Assembly (NCBI GenBank): GCA_947447955.1
Contig: CANFLS010000023.1
Span: forward strand, 1-42,152
Reading direction: 5' to 3'
Length of the DNA: 42,152 nucleotides
DNA from: Flavobacteriales bacterium
GTDB lineage: Bacteria; Bacteroidota; Bacteroidia; NS11-12g; UBA955
Each line of letters opens with the position of its first letter. Position 1 is the stretch's first letter. Below are positions 17,288-26,782 of the stretch, in pieces. Below the pieces are notes generated by a model. The model was not told where the DNA came from and did not search any database. It saw nothing but the letters and a program-made list of their open reading frames with translations. A program made the position numbers and the translations under genes.

Positions 17288-17959
17288 TTATAATTTAAAC
17301 TTATAACCCAATGTGAGTTGTAAGCTCATATGTTTGTTGGCATTTTCTGTAAGTTTGCCGTAAAGGTTTTGGGCACTCATTTGACCATGAAGACCCAATG
17401 TGAAATTATTTAATTCTGCTTGTGTACCTAGAATCAAGCCGAAGTCGGATCGATTTATTCCAGTCATTACTTCTTTTTCCATAAAATATGGATCAGAATT
17501 TGAATCATACTCTTCATTATAATATTCGCTTTTATAGGAACTTTGGGCTCTTAATGCTACTGCATATCCAACATATGGACCAATGCTATAGGTGATTTTC
17601 ATTTTCTTATAAGTGGTATTGAAATTTACTAAAATTGGCATTTCAATAAACGATAATTTGTAAGTGGCTTTCTGAACAAATTCTATGTCCCAATAGTCTT
17701 TTCCCTGCACAGAAAAAGAATACCCTTTTTGATTGAATCTAAGCATGGGTTCAATAGATACCCGTTTACTTAATGGGATATCGATTCCCGCACCACAATG
17801 AATTGCAGCGAGTGGCTTAAAAAAGTCATTTTCTTCTTGATTGTCAAAATCTTGAACGGTGTTTAAGTTTCCTCCAATAAATGGGTGTAAAGAGATTTGC
17901 GCTTGTGATTTATTCCAAATCATGGCAAACATAACGATGAATAAAGTTTTAAAGTTCAT
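17288..17959 (-). CDS. Outer-membrane beta-barrel protein (PorT-like family)
   Basis: The protein is 223 residues with a signal peptide (MNFKTLFIVMFAMIWNKSQAQ). The mature protein has alternating hydrophobic strands ending in LQLTLGYKFKL, the aromatic/hydrophobic C-terminal strand typical of barrel proteins. GGNLNTVQDF near the start and the phrases SIEPMLRFNQKGYSF and ITYSIGPYVGYAV fit the small outer-membrane barrel families common in Bacteroidota. Its substrate or partner cannot be read. It is a single-gene unit bounded by terminators at 17240-17265 and 18066-18097. An outer-membrane structural or T9SS-accessory role is possible; only the fold class is supported. Confidence 0.75.
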   Translation of the reverse strand: MNFKTLFIVMFAMIWNKSQAQISLHPFIGGNLNTVQDFDNQEENDFFKPLAAIHCGAGIDIPLSKRVSIEPMLRFNQKGYSFSVQGKDYWDIEFVQKATYKLSFIEMPILVNFNTTYKKMKITYSIGPYVGYAVALRAQSSYKSEYYNEEYDSNSDPYFMEKEVMTGINRSDFGLILGTQAELNNFTLGLHGQMSAQNLYGKLTENANKHMSLQLTLGYKFKL

Positions 17960-18065
17960 GTCACAATATTAGTAGACCTGAATACAGAGTTCCTTTGCAA
18001 AAAACGCAAATTGAACATTATAAAATTGCAATTATTGCAAACAATGAAAAAATGGAAACGTAAAA

Positions 18066-18097
18066 AAAAAGGTCAGAAATAAATTTCTGACCTTTTT
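18066..18097. terminator. Intrinsic terminator after the phytase/PhoX-like gene
   Basis: The stem AAAAAGGTCAGAAAT/ATTTCTGACCTTTTT has a two-base loop and is perfect over 15 bp, with the central GGTCAGAAAT arm at 18071-18080. It lies 20 bases after the stop of the 1938-residue protein gene on the minus strand. Confidence 0.85.
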
Positions 18098-18116
18098 AAA
18101 AAGAACTAATTTAAAA

Positions 18117-21100
18117 TTAATGTTGAACAATGAATTTACTTGAATAAACCTTGTTTTGAGATTTTACATTTACAATATAAAATCCTGAAGGATAATTCAT
18201 AGTTGAAATTTCAATTTTATTCAATTGATCTTGATTGTTCTCGAAAATTTTCTTCCCAGCCAAATCAATAATTTCTATTGATTGAATGTTGGCGTTAGAT
18301 TCAATAAACAATTGATTGTTTACTGGATTAGGATAAACCTTAACTAAATCTTTAGAAATAGCATTTACACTGCTTGGAACAACGCCATTTGCAGATATTG
18401 CAAACGTATATAACGGGTTTTTAAAATCGTTAGAATACATTTTCACTGTTGCATTTGCTTTAGCTAAATTAGCAGTTCCAAACTGTATCATTAAGTTTTC
18501 AGATTTACCAGGTTTAATTGAGAATGATTGAGAAGTTGGATAAACGATTTCAAAATCAGATTTACTTGAACCCGAAATTGCAATTGAATCGATATTCAAA
18601 TAGTCTTTTCCTGCATTTTCCAATTGGAAAACCCTTGTTTTTTGACTTCCAATTCCAACATCACCAAAATCAGTATGGTTAAATACATTGCTCAATAAAT
18701 CACCACTTGCAATTGGGTTTGTATTTCCTGAAATAGTTAATTTAGGAGCAATTGCTTCAGCTGTAACGTTGAATGTATAAACAGAATCAGCAGCATCAGA
18801 AGTTATTGTAACAACATCTGTGAAAGTTCCTGGCAAAGCAGAAGTAAATTCAACTGTAACTGTATTTTTAGTTGAAGCATTTACAACCATTGGGAAATTC
18901 ACATTTTTGATACTGAAATTACCAGAATTTCCAACTTTGATATTTTTCACATTCAAATTAGAAAGACCGTTGTTTACAATTTCAAAAGATTGAGAAGCAG
19001 TCTTTTTAATTGCAACTTCACCTAAATGAGTTCCGTTCAAAGAAGAAGTTACTTTTTCACCATTAGAAATTTCATAATTGTTGCTTAACACTTTTACATC
19101 AGCGCCTTCAACAGTTGCTTTGATTTTGAAGTCGAAATCTAATTCGTCAACATCATTTGAATTGATTGTTACAAGTCCCTCAAAAACACCAGTTGCAGTC
19201 GGATTAAACTTAACAGTAATTACCATTACTGAATCAGAATTTAATTTTCCTGATTTTGCAGAAACGATTTCAAAACCATTAGATTGACAATCGATATTTT
19301 TAATGATCAATTTACCTTTACCTGTATTTTTGATATTGAAATTAGCAAATAATGGATTTTGTAATCCAGTTACGCCCATATCCGTAGCATTAGTTTGACT
19401 AGCAGCAGCGTGATTCAAAATTTCAATTTTGTTACCAGAACAGTTAATTTCAGGAGCATTGTTGAATGTAGTTGGGTTAAACATAGTCAAGATTTGGCCA
19501 CCTTCAACTACCTCTCCAGTTACAGCAAAATGCGCTTGATCAACCAATAAAAACATTCCTGGACCTAAAATTGATTGTGCATCCATAATTCCACTTGATT
19601 CTTCATCAATAGTCAAGAAATTACTTCCATTGCTTTCAAAACGTGAAGGATCGTGTTGAGCTAATTGAGTCAATTTATCTGTTTCAATGTTATATTGATG
19701 AATTTTACCATTGTGAACGTTATTTCCAACATCTTCCTGAACCAAAAGATTACCTGTATTGTCGAACCCAATATTATCCATCATTTTTTGTCCCTCAGTA
19801 CCATCTAACAATGCGGTAATAGATCCCCCTTTTTCAGGGTTTTGGATATCATTAAAATGTAATTTCCACAATCTACTTGGAGAAGTAATTGCATTTGTAG
19901 TTACAAAATAGAAATCATTTAAATTGTTTGGATCCCATGCACCATCTTCAGGACGTAAGAAATTCGTTACACCTTTAAGATTTGAAAATCTGTTTAATTG
20001 GAATCCGGTAGAATCTTTCACATTTCCCAAATCAACAAGACTAAAAGATGTATTAGGACTAGGGAAAGAAGCGCTAACTTCAGTAGTTAAACCAGTAACA
20101 GCCACGCCGTATAGTTTACCATTGGTTAAACCCGCTTTTTCAACTTCAGTACCTGAATTTGTTTTGGTACCGATGTATACATAAACTTGACCTGGAGTAG
20201 CATCATCAGTGCTCACTACAATAGTTTTGTCTTGTTCGGTTGGGTTAGCCAATGAATTTTCGAAACTAAATTTACCCATTGCTGGCAATTCATAAGTGTT
20301 TCCATTTTCTGAACCAGTTAAAACGTGAGCAAATCCTCTACCTTCAGCGCCTGATTCTTCACCATTTAAATAAATACGGCTATTTGAACCTTTACCCGTT
20401 TTAGCATTATAAAATGCAGAAACTGGAGCTAAATCACCTGAACAAAATCTTGTAAATGCAGTTCTTGAAGATGCGTTTGAAGCATTGTATAAACCATAGT
20501 TTTTAGAATCCCACAAATACACATTTTTAATTTGATCAGCACCAGAAATTACAGATAAATTAGATTTGTTGATTGTCCATCTTGAAATGAAAGAACCTAG
20601 ACTACCATGGGCTCTTGTAGCACCAACAGTATTGCCAAATTCATGATTTAAAACCAAAGTAAAAGTACCATTATTGTTATCAAATGCGCCACCACCGTCA
20701 GGTGTACCTGCCATTGTATAATTACCAACTACATCACCAGCAGTTAAAATTGAAGTAAATGAAACACCAGGAGCAGTACCAATTAAGTAAGGAGAACTTG
20801 AAGAACTTGAACCTGTAGAACCTTGTACATATCCTAAACCAGAGATTGCAAAGTCATACCTACCTTCATTATTGTCATTGTTAAAGAATGCAATCGTAGC
20901 TTTCTTAAATCCAACAGATTTAGGTAAGAATTTAACAGTTAAAGAATAAACACCGTTAGGAGCAATTGTTAATGGGAAACTAGGTGCAGAAATCAAACTA
21001 AAATTAGGTGCATCAATACCAGTAATTTGAATATTAGAAACGTTCAAATTACCAATACCTGTATTTTTAATATTAAAAGTTTTCACAACAAAATTAGAAA

Positions 21101-23930
21101 GACTAGAACCACCAAAATCAGAATTATCTGAAACTGCAGGAGTAGTATCACCCAAAACAATTTCCACGTTATTACCTAAAATAGAAACTTCTGGATTGTT
21201 TTTGAATGTTTCAGGAATATACACTTTAAGAATTTGACCACCTTCAGCAACTTCACCAGCAATTGTATAATGCGCTTGATCTACAAATAAGAAATTCCCA
21301 TTTCCTAAAATAGACTGAGCATCAATAATTCCACTGGTTTCTTCATCAATTGTTAAGAAATTAGAACCACCAGTTTCAAATCTATTTGGATCGTGTTTTG
21401 CAATTAAATCTAATTTATCAGTAGCAATTGTGTACTGCCACATTTTACCGTTGTGAATATTGTTTCCAACGTCTTCCAAAAGAATGATATGACCAGAATT
21501 ATCAACAGCAACATTATCAAACATTTTTTGACCTTCTGTACCATCCAATACTGCGGTAATTGTTCCACCTTTTTCAGGAGAATTAATATCACTGAATCTC
21601 AATCTCCATAATCTACTTGGAGCAGTAATTGCATTCGTTGTAGCAAAATAAAAATCATTTAAGTTACTTGGATCCCAAGACCCATCTTCAGGTCTTAAGA
21701 AATTGGTAACACTTTTTGCGTTACTCAACGTATTTAAACTTGCACCTGTAGAATCTTTAATTGAACCCATATCTACCAAACTAAAGGCAGTATTTGCCGC
21801 AGGAAAAGATGCGCTAACTTCAGCAGTTAATCCTGAAACAGCTACACCATATAATTTACCGTTTGTTAATCCAGCTTTGTCTACATCTGTTCCAGTGCTA
21901 TTCTTTGTTCCAATGTACACATAAACTTGACCTGGAGTAGCATCATCCATACCCACAACAACTGTTTTGTTTGAAATATTTGGATTGGCAACTGCATTTT
22001 CCATTGAAAATTTACCCATCAGAGGCAATTCATAAGAAGTACCAGCAGCAGATCCAGTAACGATATGGGCAAATCCCCTTCCTTCAGCACCAGATTCTTC
22101 GCCATTCATGAAGATTCTCTCTTTTGTACCTAAACCTGTTACAGGATTATAAAATGCATAAATTGAAGGCAAATCTGCAGCACAGAATCTTGTAAATTGT
22201 GTTTTGGTTGTAGCATTTGCACTATTGTATAGCATATATCCAGTTGGTGTCCATACGTATACATTTTTAATTAAATCTTGTCCACTTACAACTGACAAAT
22301 CAGATTTTTTAATAATCCATTTACTTACAAAGGCACCTGTATTACCGTGTGCTCGAGTAATGCCAACAGTATTACCTAATTCATGATTCAATACTACTGA
22401 GAATGTACCGTCGTTGTTATCAAATGCGCCCATTCCATCAGGCACACCTACCATTTTATAGCCATTAGCTGCTGTTTCACCAGCTGACAAAATCGATGTG
22501 AAATTGACACCTTCAGCTGTTGGTACTAAGTAAGGTGAAGTATTGGTACTTGGACCAGTTAAACCACCAATCAATAATTGTTTATTCGGCACTAAATTTT
22601 TCAATTTATCAGTACCTTTTAAGTCAAAAGTTACAACGTGTGAAGTTGTAGTTGTTGCAATGGCAATACCATCTGCATTTGGACATGTTTGTGCATAATC
22701 ATTGTCATTACAAATTGCAATTGTACTATCGTTGATAATGGCAATACCTTCGGCTTTATCATAAGCAGCAGGCCAACCCTTTGCCAATAAATCCATTGCC
22801 AATTTTTTTCTTACAGGAACAATTCCTTGACCTACTAATCCAGCTGAGTCAACTAATGCTTCTAGTGTCTTTGTATTTGTTGCATATGTTGTACCACTTT
22901 TAACAACTGTTGCACCATTGATATTGATTAAATACATACGTTTAATATCGGTAGTTCCTCTTGCCGCAGCTTCCAAAACCAAAAACGTACTGTCATTGAC
23001 AGCAGCCATGTCACCCGTTTTCCAATCTTTCAAACGAATTTGATTTGACCCAGTTCCAATGATCCCATCATTTAAATAGGCATACATTTTTTGAGTATTT
23101 GTAACAGGATCAATTTCAAGAATTCTATGAACTCTTGATGCTTCACCAATTGTAGCATTTGGAAATAATAAAGGACTTTGAATCATTGCATATATTTTAC
23201 CGTTTGGCGTAATTGCAATATTTTCGAAACCTCTATTATTTTTACGGTATTTGAAACATGTATCAATTTGAACATCTTCGCTTTGAGCTCCAGCCAAGTT
23301 GGCGTATGGAGTGTATCTGCGAATTACAACACCATTTGGACTAACTTTCCAAATTGTTGGTCCACCTTCTTCACAAATCCAGAAATTACCATCTGCGTCA
23401 ACGATGATTCCCTCACTGTCAATACCCCAAATATCTTTAGCAGCTGTTTTGGTTAAGAAGTTTGCACAGTTCATTACAGTATCTGTGCTTGCTAATTCCG
23501 CAGCTGTGCTACCAAATCCTGTTGGATTGATAATACCAGTTGCTCCAGTACCATTAGGACGCTTGATAGTAATTGATTGCAAAATTTGCACTGAATCACC
23601 TTGAATTCTAATTCTGTGAATTTTTGGCGCGTAAGATGGAAAAGAATACATCTTGTCGTAGGTTGGTCTGCAGGCTGCTAAATTCGCACTTCCACAATCA
23701 ACGTTTACACCGCGATCTGATAATGTCCAAAATTCTTTTCCACCCGTGTTTGGGATAGGAAACAACCCTGAAAATCCTCCCTCTCGAAACTTAACTCCTT
23801 GAAAAGTTCCAATAGGCGCCGATGTTTTATTTGAATAATCTTTCTGCACGGTAATTTGGGAAATTCCCTTACCGAAAAAAATCAAAAATCCAATTAAAAC
23901 AAGGCTTTTGTTTAAATTTTTTAATTTCAT
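18117..23930 (-). CDS. Multidomain T9SS protein: phytase-like esterase domain, two PhoX-like domains, ASH domains
   Basis: The ATG at 23930 gives 1937 residues; a TTG at 23954 is in frame but does not improve the signal peptide (MKLKNLNKSLVLIGFLIFFGKGISQ). Residues about 30-450 match the esterase-like phytase domain (GGFSGL, WTLSDRG, DSEGI, NRGFENIAITPNG, KAEGIAI, CNDND). Two copies of a domain resembling PhoX/DUF839 phosphatases follow (about 460-920 and 1055-1490), with NHE(L/F)GNTVG, NGEESGAEGRGFAH, DDATPGQVYVYIGTK and NFLRPEDG in both. Each is followed by an ASH/HYDIN-like domain, with two more before the type A sorting domain (about 1855-1937). The likely role is release of phosphate from organic phosphoesters outside the cell. 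Fold calls are firm; activity is inferred. Confidence 0.8.
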   Translation of the reverse strand: MKLKNLNKSLVLIGFLIFFGKGISQITVQKDYSNKTSAPIGTFQGVKFREGGFSGLFPIPNTGGKEFWTLSDRGVNVDCGSANLAACRPTYDKMYSFPSYAPKIHRIRIQGDSVQILQSITIKRPNGTGATGIINPTGFGSTAAELASTDTVMNCANFLTKTAAKDIWGIDSEGIIVDADGNFWICEEGGPTIWKVSPNGVVIRRYTPYANLAGAQSEDVQIDTCFKYRKNNRGFENIAITPNGKIYAMIQSPLLFPNATIGEASRVHRILEIDPVTNTQKMYAYLNDGIIGTGSNQIRLKDWKTGDMAAVNDSTFLVLEAAARGTTDIKRMYLININGATVVKSGTTYATNTKTLEALVDSAGLVGQGIVPVRKKLAMDLLAKGWPAAYDKAEGIAIINDSTIAICNDNDYAQTCPNADGIAIATTTTSHVVTFDLKGTDKLKNLVPNKQLLIGGLTGPSTNTSPYLVPTAEGVNFTSILSAGETAANGYKMVGVPDGMGAFDNNDGTFSVVLNHELGNTVGITRAHGNTGAFVSKWIIKKSDLSVVSGQDLIKNVYVWTPTGYMLYNSANATTKTQFTRFCAADLPSIYAFYNPVTGLGTKERIFMNGEESGAEGRGFAHIVTGSAAGTSYELPLMGKFSMENAVANPNISNKTVVVGMDDATPGQVYVYIGTKNSTGTDVDKAGLTNGKLYGVAVSGLTAEVSASFPAANTAFSLVDMGSIKDSTGASLNTLSNAKSVTNFLRPEDGSWDPSNLNDFYFATTNAITAPSRLWRLRFSDINSPEKGGTITAVLDGTEGQKMFDNVAVDNSGHIILLEDVGNNIHNGKMWQYTIATDKLDLIAKHDPNRFETGGSNFLTIDEETSGIIDAQSILGNGNFLFVDQAHYTIAGEVAEGGQILKVYIPETFKNNPEVSILGNNVEIVLGDTTPAVSDNSDFGGSSLSNFVVKTFNIKNTGIGNLNVSNIQITGIDAPNFSLISAPSFPLTIAPNGVYSLTVKFLPKSVGFKKATIAFFNNDNNEGRYDFAISGLGYVQGSTGSSSSSSPYLIGTAPGVSFTSILTAGDVVGNYTMAGTPDGGGAFDNNNGTFTLVLNHEFGNTVGATRAHGSLGSFISRWTINKSNLSVISGADQIKNVYLWDSKNYGLYNASNASSRTAFTRFCSGDLAPVSAFYNAKTGKGSNSRIYLNGEESGAEGRGFAHVLTGSENGNTYELPAMGKFSFENSLANPTEQDKTIVVSTDDATPGQVYVYIGTKTNSGTEVEKAGLTNGKLYGVAVTGLTTEVSASFPSPNTSFSLVDLGNVKDSTGFQLNRFSNLKGVTNFLRPEDGAWDPNNLNDFYFVTTNAITSPSRLWKLHFNDIQNPEKGGSITALLDGTEGQKMMDNIGFDNTGNLLVQEDVGNNVHNGKIHQYNIETDKLTQLAQHDPSRFESNGSNFLTIDEESSGIMDAQSILGPGMFLLVDQAHFAVTGEVVEGGQILTMFNPTTFNNAPEINCSGNKIEILNHAAASQTNATDMGVTGLQNPLFANFNIKNTGKGKLIIKNIDCQSNGFEIVSAKSGKLNSDSVMVITVKFNPTATGVFEGLVTINSNDVDELDFDFKIKATVEGADVKVLSNNYEISNGEKVTSSLNGTHLGEVAIKKTASQSFEIVNNGLSNLNVKNIKVGNSGNFSIKNVNFPMVVNASTKNTVTVEFTSALPGTFTDVVTITSDAADSVYTFNVTAEAIAPKLTISGNTNPIASGDLLSNVFNHTDFGDVGIGSQKTRVFQLENAGKDYLNIDSIAISGSSKSDFEIVYPTSQSFSIKPGKSENLMIQFGTANLAKANATVKMYSNDFKNPLYTFAISANGVVPSSVNAISKDLVKVYPNPVNNQLFIESNANIQSIEIIDLAGKKIFENNQDQLNKIEISTMNYPSGFYIVNVKSQNKVYSSKFIVQH

Positions 23931-24232
23931 ATAGTTTTTTGTTTGTATATCCAAAACAAGGCCTCAAGAATTAAGGACTTATTACGACAGTAAAATATTA
24001 GCATTATGAATTAGGCGGAAATTTTAACTAAAAAAAACTATAATGTTTCTTTAATGTAATTTCGAAGGTTGTAACAATGCAGTTCATTTTTAAAAATCAA
24101 ACCATCAAATTTTATTAATTAATCCCATTATTATTTTTGTCACCCTACTCTCACTTCTTTTCCGTATCTTTACTTATTCGATAACATTTGAAGCCATTGT
24201 TTCTTCTGCGTTGGATTTTAAAAATCACTGAT
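23931..24232. other. 302-bp intergenic region between divergent genes
   Basis: This AT-rich region must hold promoters for the large minus-strand gene and the small plus-strand gene. I found a lone TATTTTTG (24132-24139, plus strand) without a matching -33 element at normal spacing, and nothing convincing for the minus strand. No gene or hairpin was seen. Confidence 0.5.
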
Positions 24233-24349
24233 ATGGCAAAAGAAAAAGAGGGGAAGAAAAAGTCTGATAAGACAGCCCCAACAAAAACACCCAAAGAGAA
24301 AAAAGCCGAAAAAGCTTTAAAAAAGATTTCTAAAGGCAAAGGCGATTAA
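24233..24349 (+). CDS. 38-residue lysine-rich small protein
   Basis: A complete frame from ATG to TAA encodes 38 residues: about 16 Lys, few hydrophobics, and the segment TPKEKKAEKALKKI, which could form one amphipathic basic helix. It begins MAKEKEG and ends KGKGD. Small basic proteins of this type occur near housekeeping genes in Bacteroidota and may bind RNA or DNA, but I cannot name a family. A strong terminator follows 33 bases downstream, and the composition is unlike the antisense frame (which reads as a chance hydrophobic peptide), both of which support a real gene. No neighbour on this strand shares its transcript. Confidence 0.6.
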   Translation: MAKEKEGKKKSDKTAPTKTPKEKKAEKALKKISKGKGD

Positions 24350-24382
24350 TTTAGCCTGCCTTTCACATTTATTTATTTCTAT

Positions 24383-24410
24383 GCAAAAAGTTCATTTATG
24401 AACTTTTTGC
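24383..24410. terminator. Bidirectional terminator between convergent genes
   Basis: A perfect 12-bp stem GCAAAAAGTTCA/TGAACTTTTTGC with a 4-base loop lies between the 38-residue gene (plus) and the methyltransferase gene (minus), two bases from the stop of the latter. The TTTT after the stem on the plus strand supports termination of the small gene. Confidence 0.8.
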
Positions 24411-24412
24411 TT

Positions 24413-25009
24413 TTATGCCTTTTTTATCCAAAACTTTAAATACGTTTTGAATAACGAATCTTTTAATTGATAAGTACTTGGGATTTCTGGTCCAGAACTG
24501 TGATAAGTTACAACCCTTGTTCCAATTGGCATCTGTTCGAGCTGTTTATGCACATAAGCTGAATACTCCAAATACAACTCGTCATCTAAAAATACAGTTT
24601 GATCTAAGGCCGATTCTGGCGATAGGTTTTCAAAAAAAGGATTGAATAAATAAAAGGCGTTGAAATCTTTGAATTTGATGCGATCAATATTGGCATTCAA
24701 AAAACTCACATTGTCAATGTTATATTTATTGGCAATATCATCGCCGCATTTACAATAATTTGCCCTCTGCTCTACTCCAGTAAAATGCGCATTTGTGGTT
24801 AATGCTCCCACAAAACAAAATTTTCCAGCGCCTGATCCCACGTCCAAAATTCGAATATTAGGCTCTGTTGCCAAAAACTGGGCCGCTGCTTTGGCAATTT
24901 TAATTGGAGTAAAATGGGTTGCCGATTTTCGGCGAATTTCAAGTGGAAATATCAAATCGAACTCTACATCCGTTAAATCGTGTAAGTTTTTTAATTTTGA
25001 GGGATTCAT
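24413..25009 (-). CDS. Class I SAM-dependent methyltransferase
   Basis: The ATG at 25009 gives 198 residues; an in-frame ATG at 25087 would add 26 residues without family character, so I use the shorter form. SAM-binding motif I is ILDVGSGAG at 54-62, an acidic residue after the second strand is in TGVEQRANY (about 77-85), and NPFF at 123-126 sits where N/D-PP-Y/F motif IV is found in nucleic-acid and protein amino-methyltransferases. The segment THFTPIKIAKAA just before motif I could be a substrate-side helix. It lies downstream of xseB after a 177-bp gap and ends at a shared terminator. The substrate is unknown; an N-methyltransferase acting on RNA or protein is the best guess. Confidence 0.75.
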   Translation of the reverse strand: MNPSKLKNLHDLTDVEFDLIFPLEIRRKSATHFTPIKIAKAAAQFLATEPNIRILDVGSGAGKFCFVGALTTNAHFTGVEQRANYCKCGDDIANKYNIDNVSFLNANIDRIKFKDFNAFYLFNPFFENLSPESALDQTVFLDDELYLEYSAYVHKQLEQMPIGTRVVTYHSSGPEIPSTYQLKDSLFKTYLKFWIKKA

Positions 25010-25186
25010 GGTTGTCGAATTTGAAAGCAGAAATAAATGAATTACAAAAGTACCACAGACCGACCTATTGCCCAAAGCAATAAACAACCGTACTGAAAAA
25101 CTGATAAATCTGGAGTCAATTCCAAAATTATGTGGATTTTTTCGGAATCAAATCCAAAAATATGTGAAAAATGAATTTCTAATCGA

Positions 25187-25393
25187 TTAATCAGATTCTA
25201 GTTCCTTGAGAATTTGATTTACATCGTCTTCAGTTTTGAAGAGTTTTTCTTTGCATACCGCAATTAAAACCGATGCTCTTTTTACCTTCTCTGATAATTC
25301 ATCTACAGAAATTTCACCCGATTCAATTTCTTCAACGATTTGTTGAAGCTCCTCAAACGCTTCTGTGTATTTGATTTCTTTGTCTTTACTCAT
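25187..25393 (-). CDS. xseB: Exodeoxyribonuclease VII small subunit
   Basis: The protein is 68 residues, normal for the family, with the typical pattern KYTEAFEELQQIVEEIESGEISVDELSEKVKRA followed by a second helix. XseB binds the C-terminal helices of XseA and is needed for activity; exonuclease VII degrades single-stranded DNA from both ends in the cytoplasm and serves in repair. The gene begins four bases after the stop of xseA, so the two are co-transcribed and probably coupled. Nothing unusual is seen. Confidence 0.93.
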   Translation of the reverse strand: MSKDKEIKYTEAFEELQQIVEEIESGEISVDELSEKVKRASVLIAVCKEKLFKTEDDVNQILKELESD

Positions 25394-25397
25394 GACT

Positions 25398-26717
25398 TTA
25401 ATTTTTATTAATTGTGATTACTTTACTTTCCAATGTGCCGTCAACAAATTGACTTTGTACTATTTGTCCTTCTTTAATATCATTGATAGACTTAATAATT
25501 TTACCATCAACCAGTGTTAAACTGTACCCCCTTTTTAACAAATTGAGTGGATTCAATAGATTCACAACTTTTTCTTGTCCCTCAATAATAGAAAATTGAT
25601 TTTTGAGGGACAATTTTGTAGCCCTTGTCAAGTTCAATCTCAGTTGGTTGTCAATAATATCTCGCTGCCCTTGAATCAAGTTCAATGATGAAGTTGAAAC
25701 TGTTGATTTAAAAGTTGACAATGTATGACGTGAATCTTGCAATTGCAGCTTTACATGGGCTTTTAATAAATTAACCTCGGTTGTTAAATTGCGTTTCGAA
25801 ATTAAAAAGATATCGGTTGATTTGCGAACGATGGATTCCTGAAACTTTTGAATCGGAACCCAAAAATTATGAAATTCTTGAATCAAAAAATCTGCCAACT
25901 CTGTAGGCGTAATTGCATTTCTAAACGACACCATTTCAGAAACGGTTTCGTTGGTTGAATGCCCTATTCCCGAAAATACGGGCAAAGGAAATTCAGCAAT
26001 TTCTTTGGCCAATAAATAATTGTTGTAACACGACAATCCCACATCTCCGCCACCACCTCGAATTATTGCAACAGCATCAAAATGTTGTTTCACAATTTGA
26101 ATTTTGCGCAGCTGTGCAATGATGGTTGGTGCGGCGTTGTCGCCTTGCAGAATAGCGGGAAACAGCATGGTAAAAAACTGATACTTCCATTGATTTCGGG
26201 TAATGACTTGCATGAAATCAGAATACCCTTTACTGGATTCAACCGAGATAATTGCAATGCGTTTTGGCAACAATGCCAATTTGTGTTGTTTGTTTTTGAT
26301 GAATAAACCTTCGGCTTTGAGTTTAGATATACTCTCTTGCTTTTCTCTTTCTAATTCGCCTAAGGTAAACGATGCATCGATGTCAGAAATTTTTAGTGTG
26401 AGCCCAAAAGTTGGATGAAAATCAATCATGGCAAATAACAAAACTGTAATGCCATCTTTGAGTGGTTCACCCAATGTTTTTTGGAAATTTAGATTTATTC
26501 TTGAGAAGTCTGAATTCCAAATGGTTGAACGCATTTCGGCAACCACTTTCCCGTTGTTTTTCTCAACCAGCTCAGGGAAACAATGCCCTGAATGGGCGTA
26601 ATAGTTAAGTTTATTAATCTCCGCTTTTACCCAAAATCCAGTTTTAAAAACCTGATTTACCACCTTTTGAATATTCAGGGTAACTTGTTGCAGGGTAAAA
26701 AACGTAGGTTGTGCCAT
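25398..26717 (-). CDS. xseA: Exodeoxyribonuclease VII large subunit
   Basis: The protein is 439 residues. It has an N-terminal OB-fold (about 1-105: FWVKAEINKLNYYAHSGHCF, ITVLLFAMIDFHP), a catalytic domain (about 120-310) with RIAIISVESSKGYSDFM, IIRGGGGDVGL and SGIGHSTNETVSEMVSFRNAITPT, and C-terminal coiled coils (about 310-400) ending in the family NPLNLLKRGYSLT motif. It forms the nuclease core of exonuclease VII with XseB. The glycine cluster and the GH.T(N)ET...TPT region that holds the active site are intact. It follows the helicase gene by 65 bp on the same strand. A TATATTTG box at 26735-26728 on the minus strand could give it a promoter of its own, but no -33 element is at the right distance. 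Confidence 0.93.
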   Translation of the reverse strand: MAQPTFFTLQQVTLNIQKVVNQVFKTGFWVKAEINKLNYYAHSGHCFPELVEKNNGKVVAEMRSTIWNSDFSRINLNFQKTLGEPLKDGITVLLFAMIDFHPTFGLTLKISDIDASFTLGELEREKQESISKLKAEGLFIKNKQHKLALLPKRIAIISVESSKGYSDFMQVITRNQWKYQFFTMLFPAILQGDNAAPTIIAQLRKIQIVKQHFDAVAIIRGGGGDVGLSCYNNYLLAKEIAEFPLPVFSGIGHSTNETVSEMVSFRNAITPTELADFLIQEFHNFWVPIQKFQESIVRKSTDIFLISKRNLTTEVNLLKAHVKLQLQDSRHTLSTFKSTVSTSSLNLIQGQRDIIDNQLRLNLTRATKLSLKNQFSIIEGQEKVVNLLNPLNLLKRGYSLTLVDGKIIKSINDIKEGQIVQSQFVDGTLESKVITINKN

Positions 26718-26782
26718 GTGAGAGCAACAAATATAAGTAGAGAGTTATAAAATATCTTTGCGAAAAATGCAAAAGAAAATCA

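Noticed and set aside
24151-24339. 62-codon frame on the minus strand over the lysine-rich gene
   Set aside because: It is the complement of a Lys-rich sequence, giving a chance Phe-rich peptide; the plus-strand frame has its own terminator.
25010-25087. 26-residue N-terminal extension of the methyltransferase frame
   Set aside because: It does not resemble the enzyme family, and the ATG at 25009 gives a normal N-terminus.
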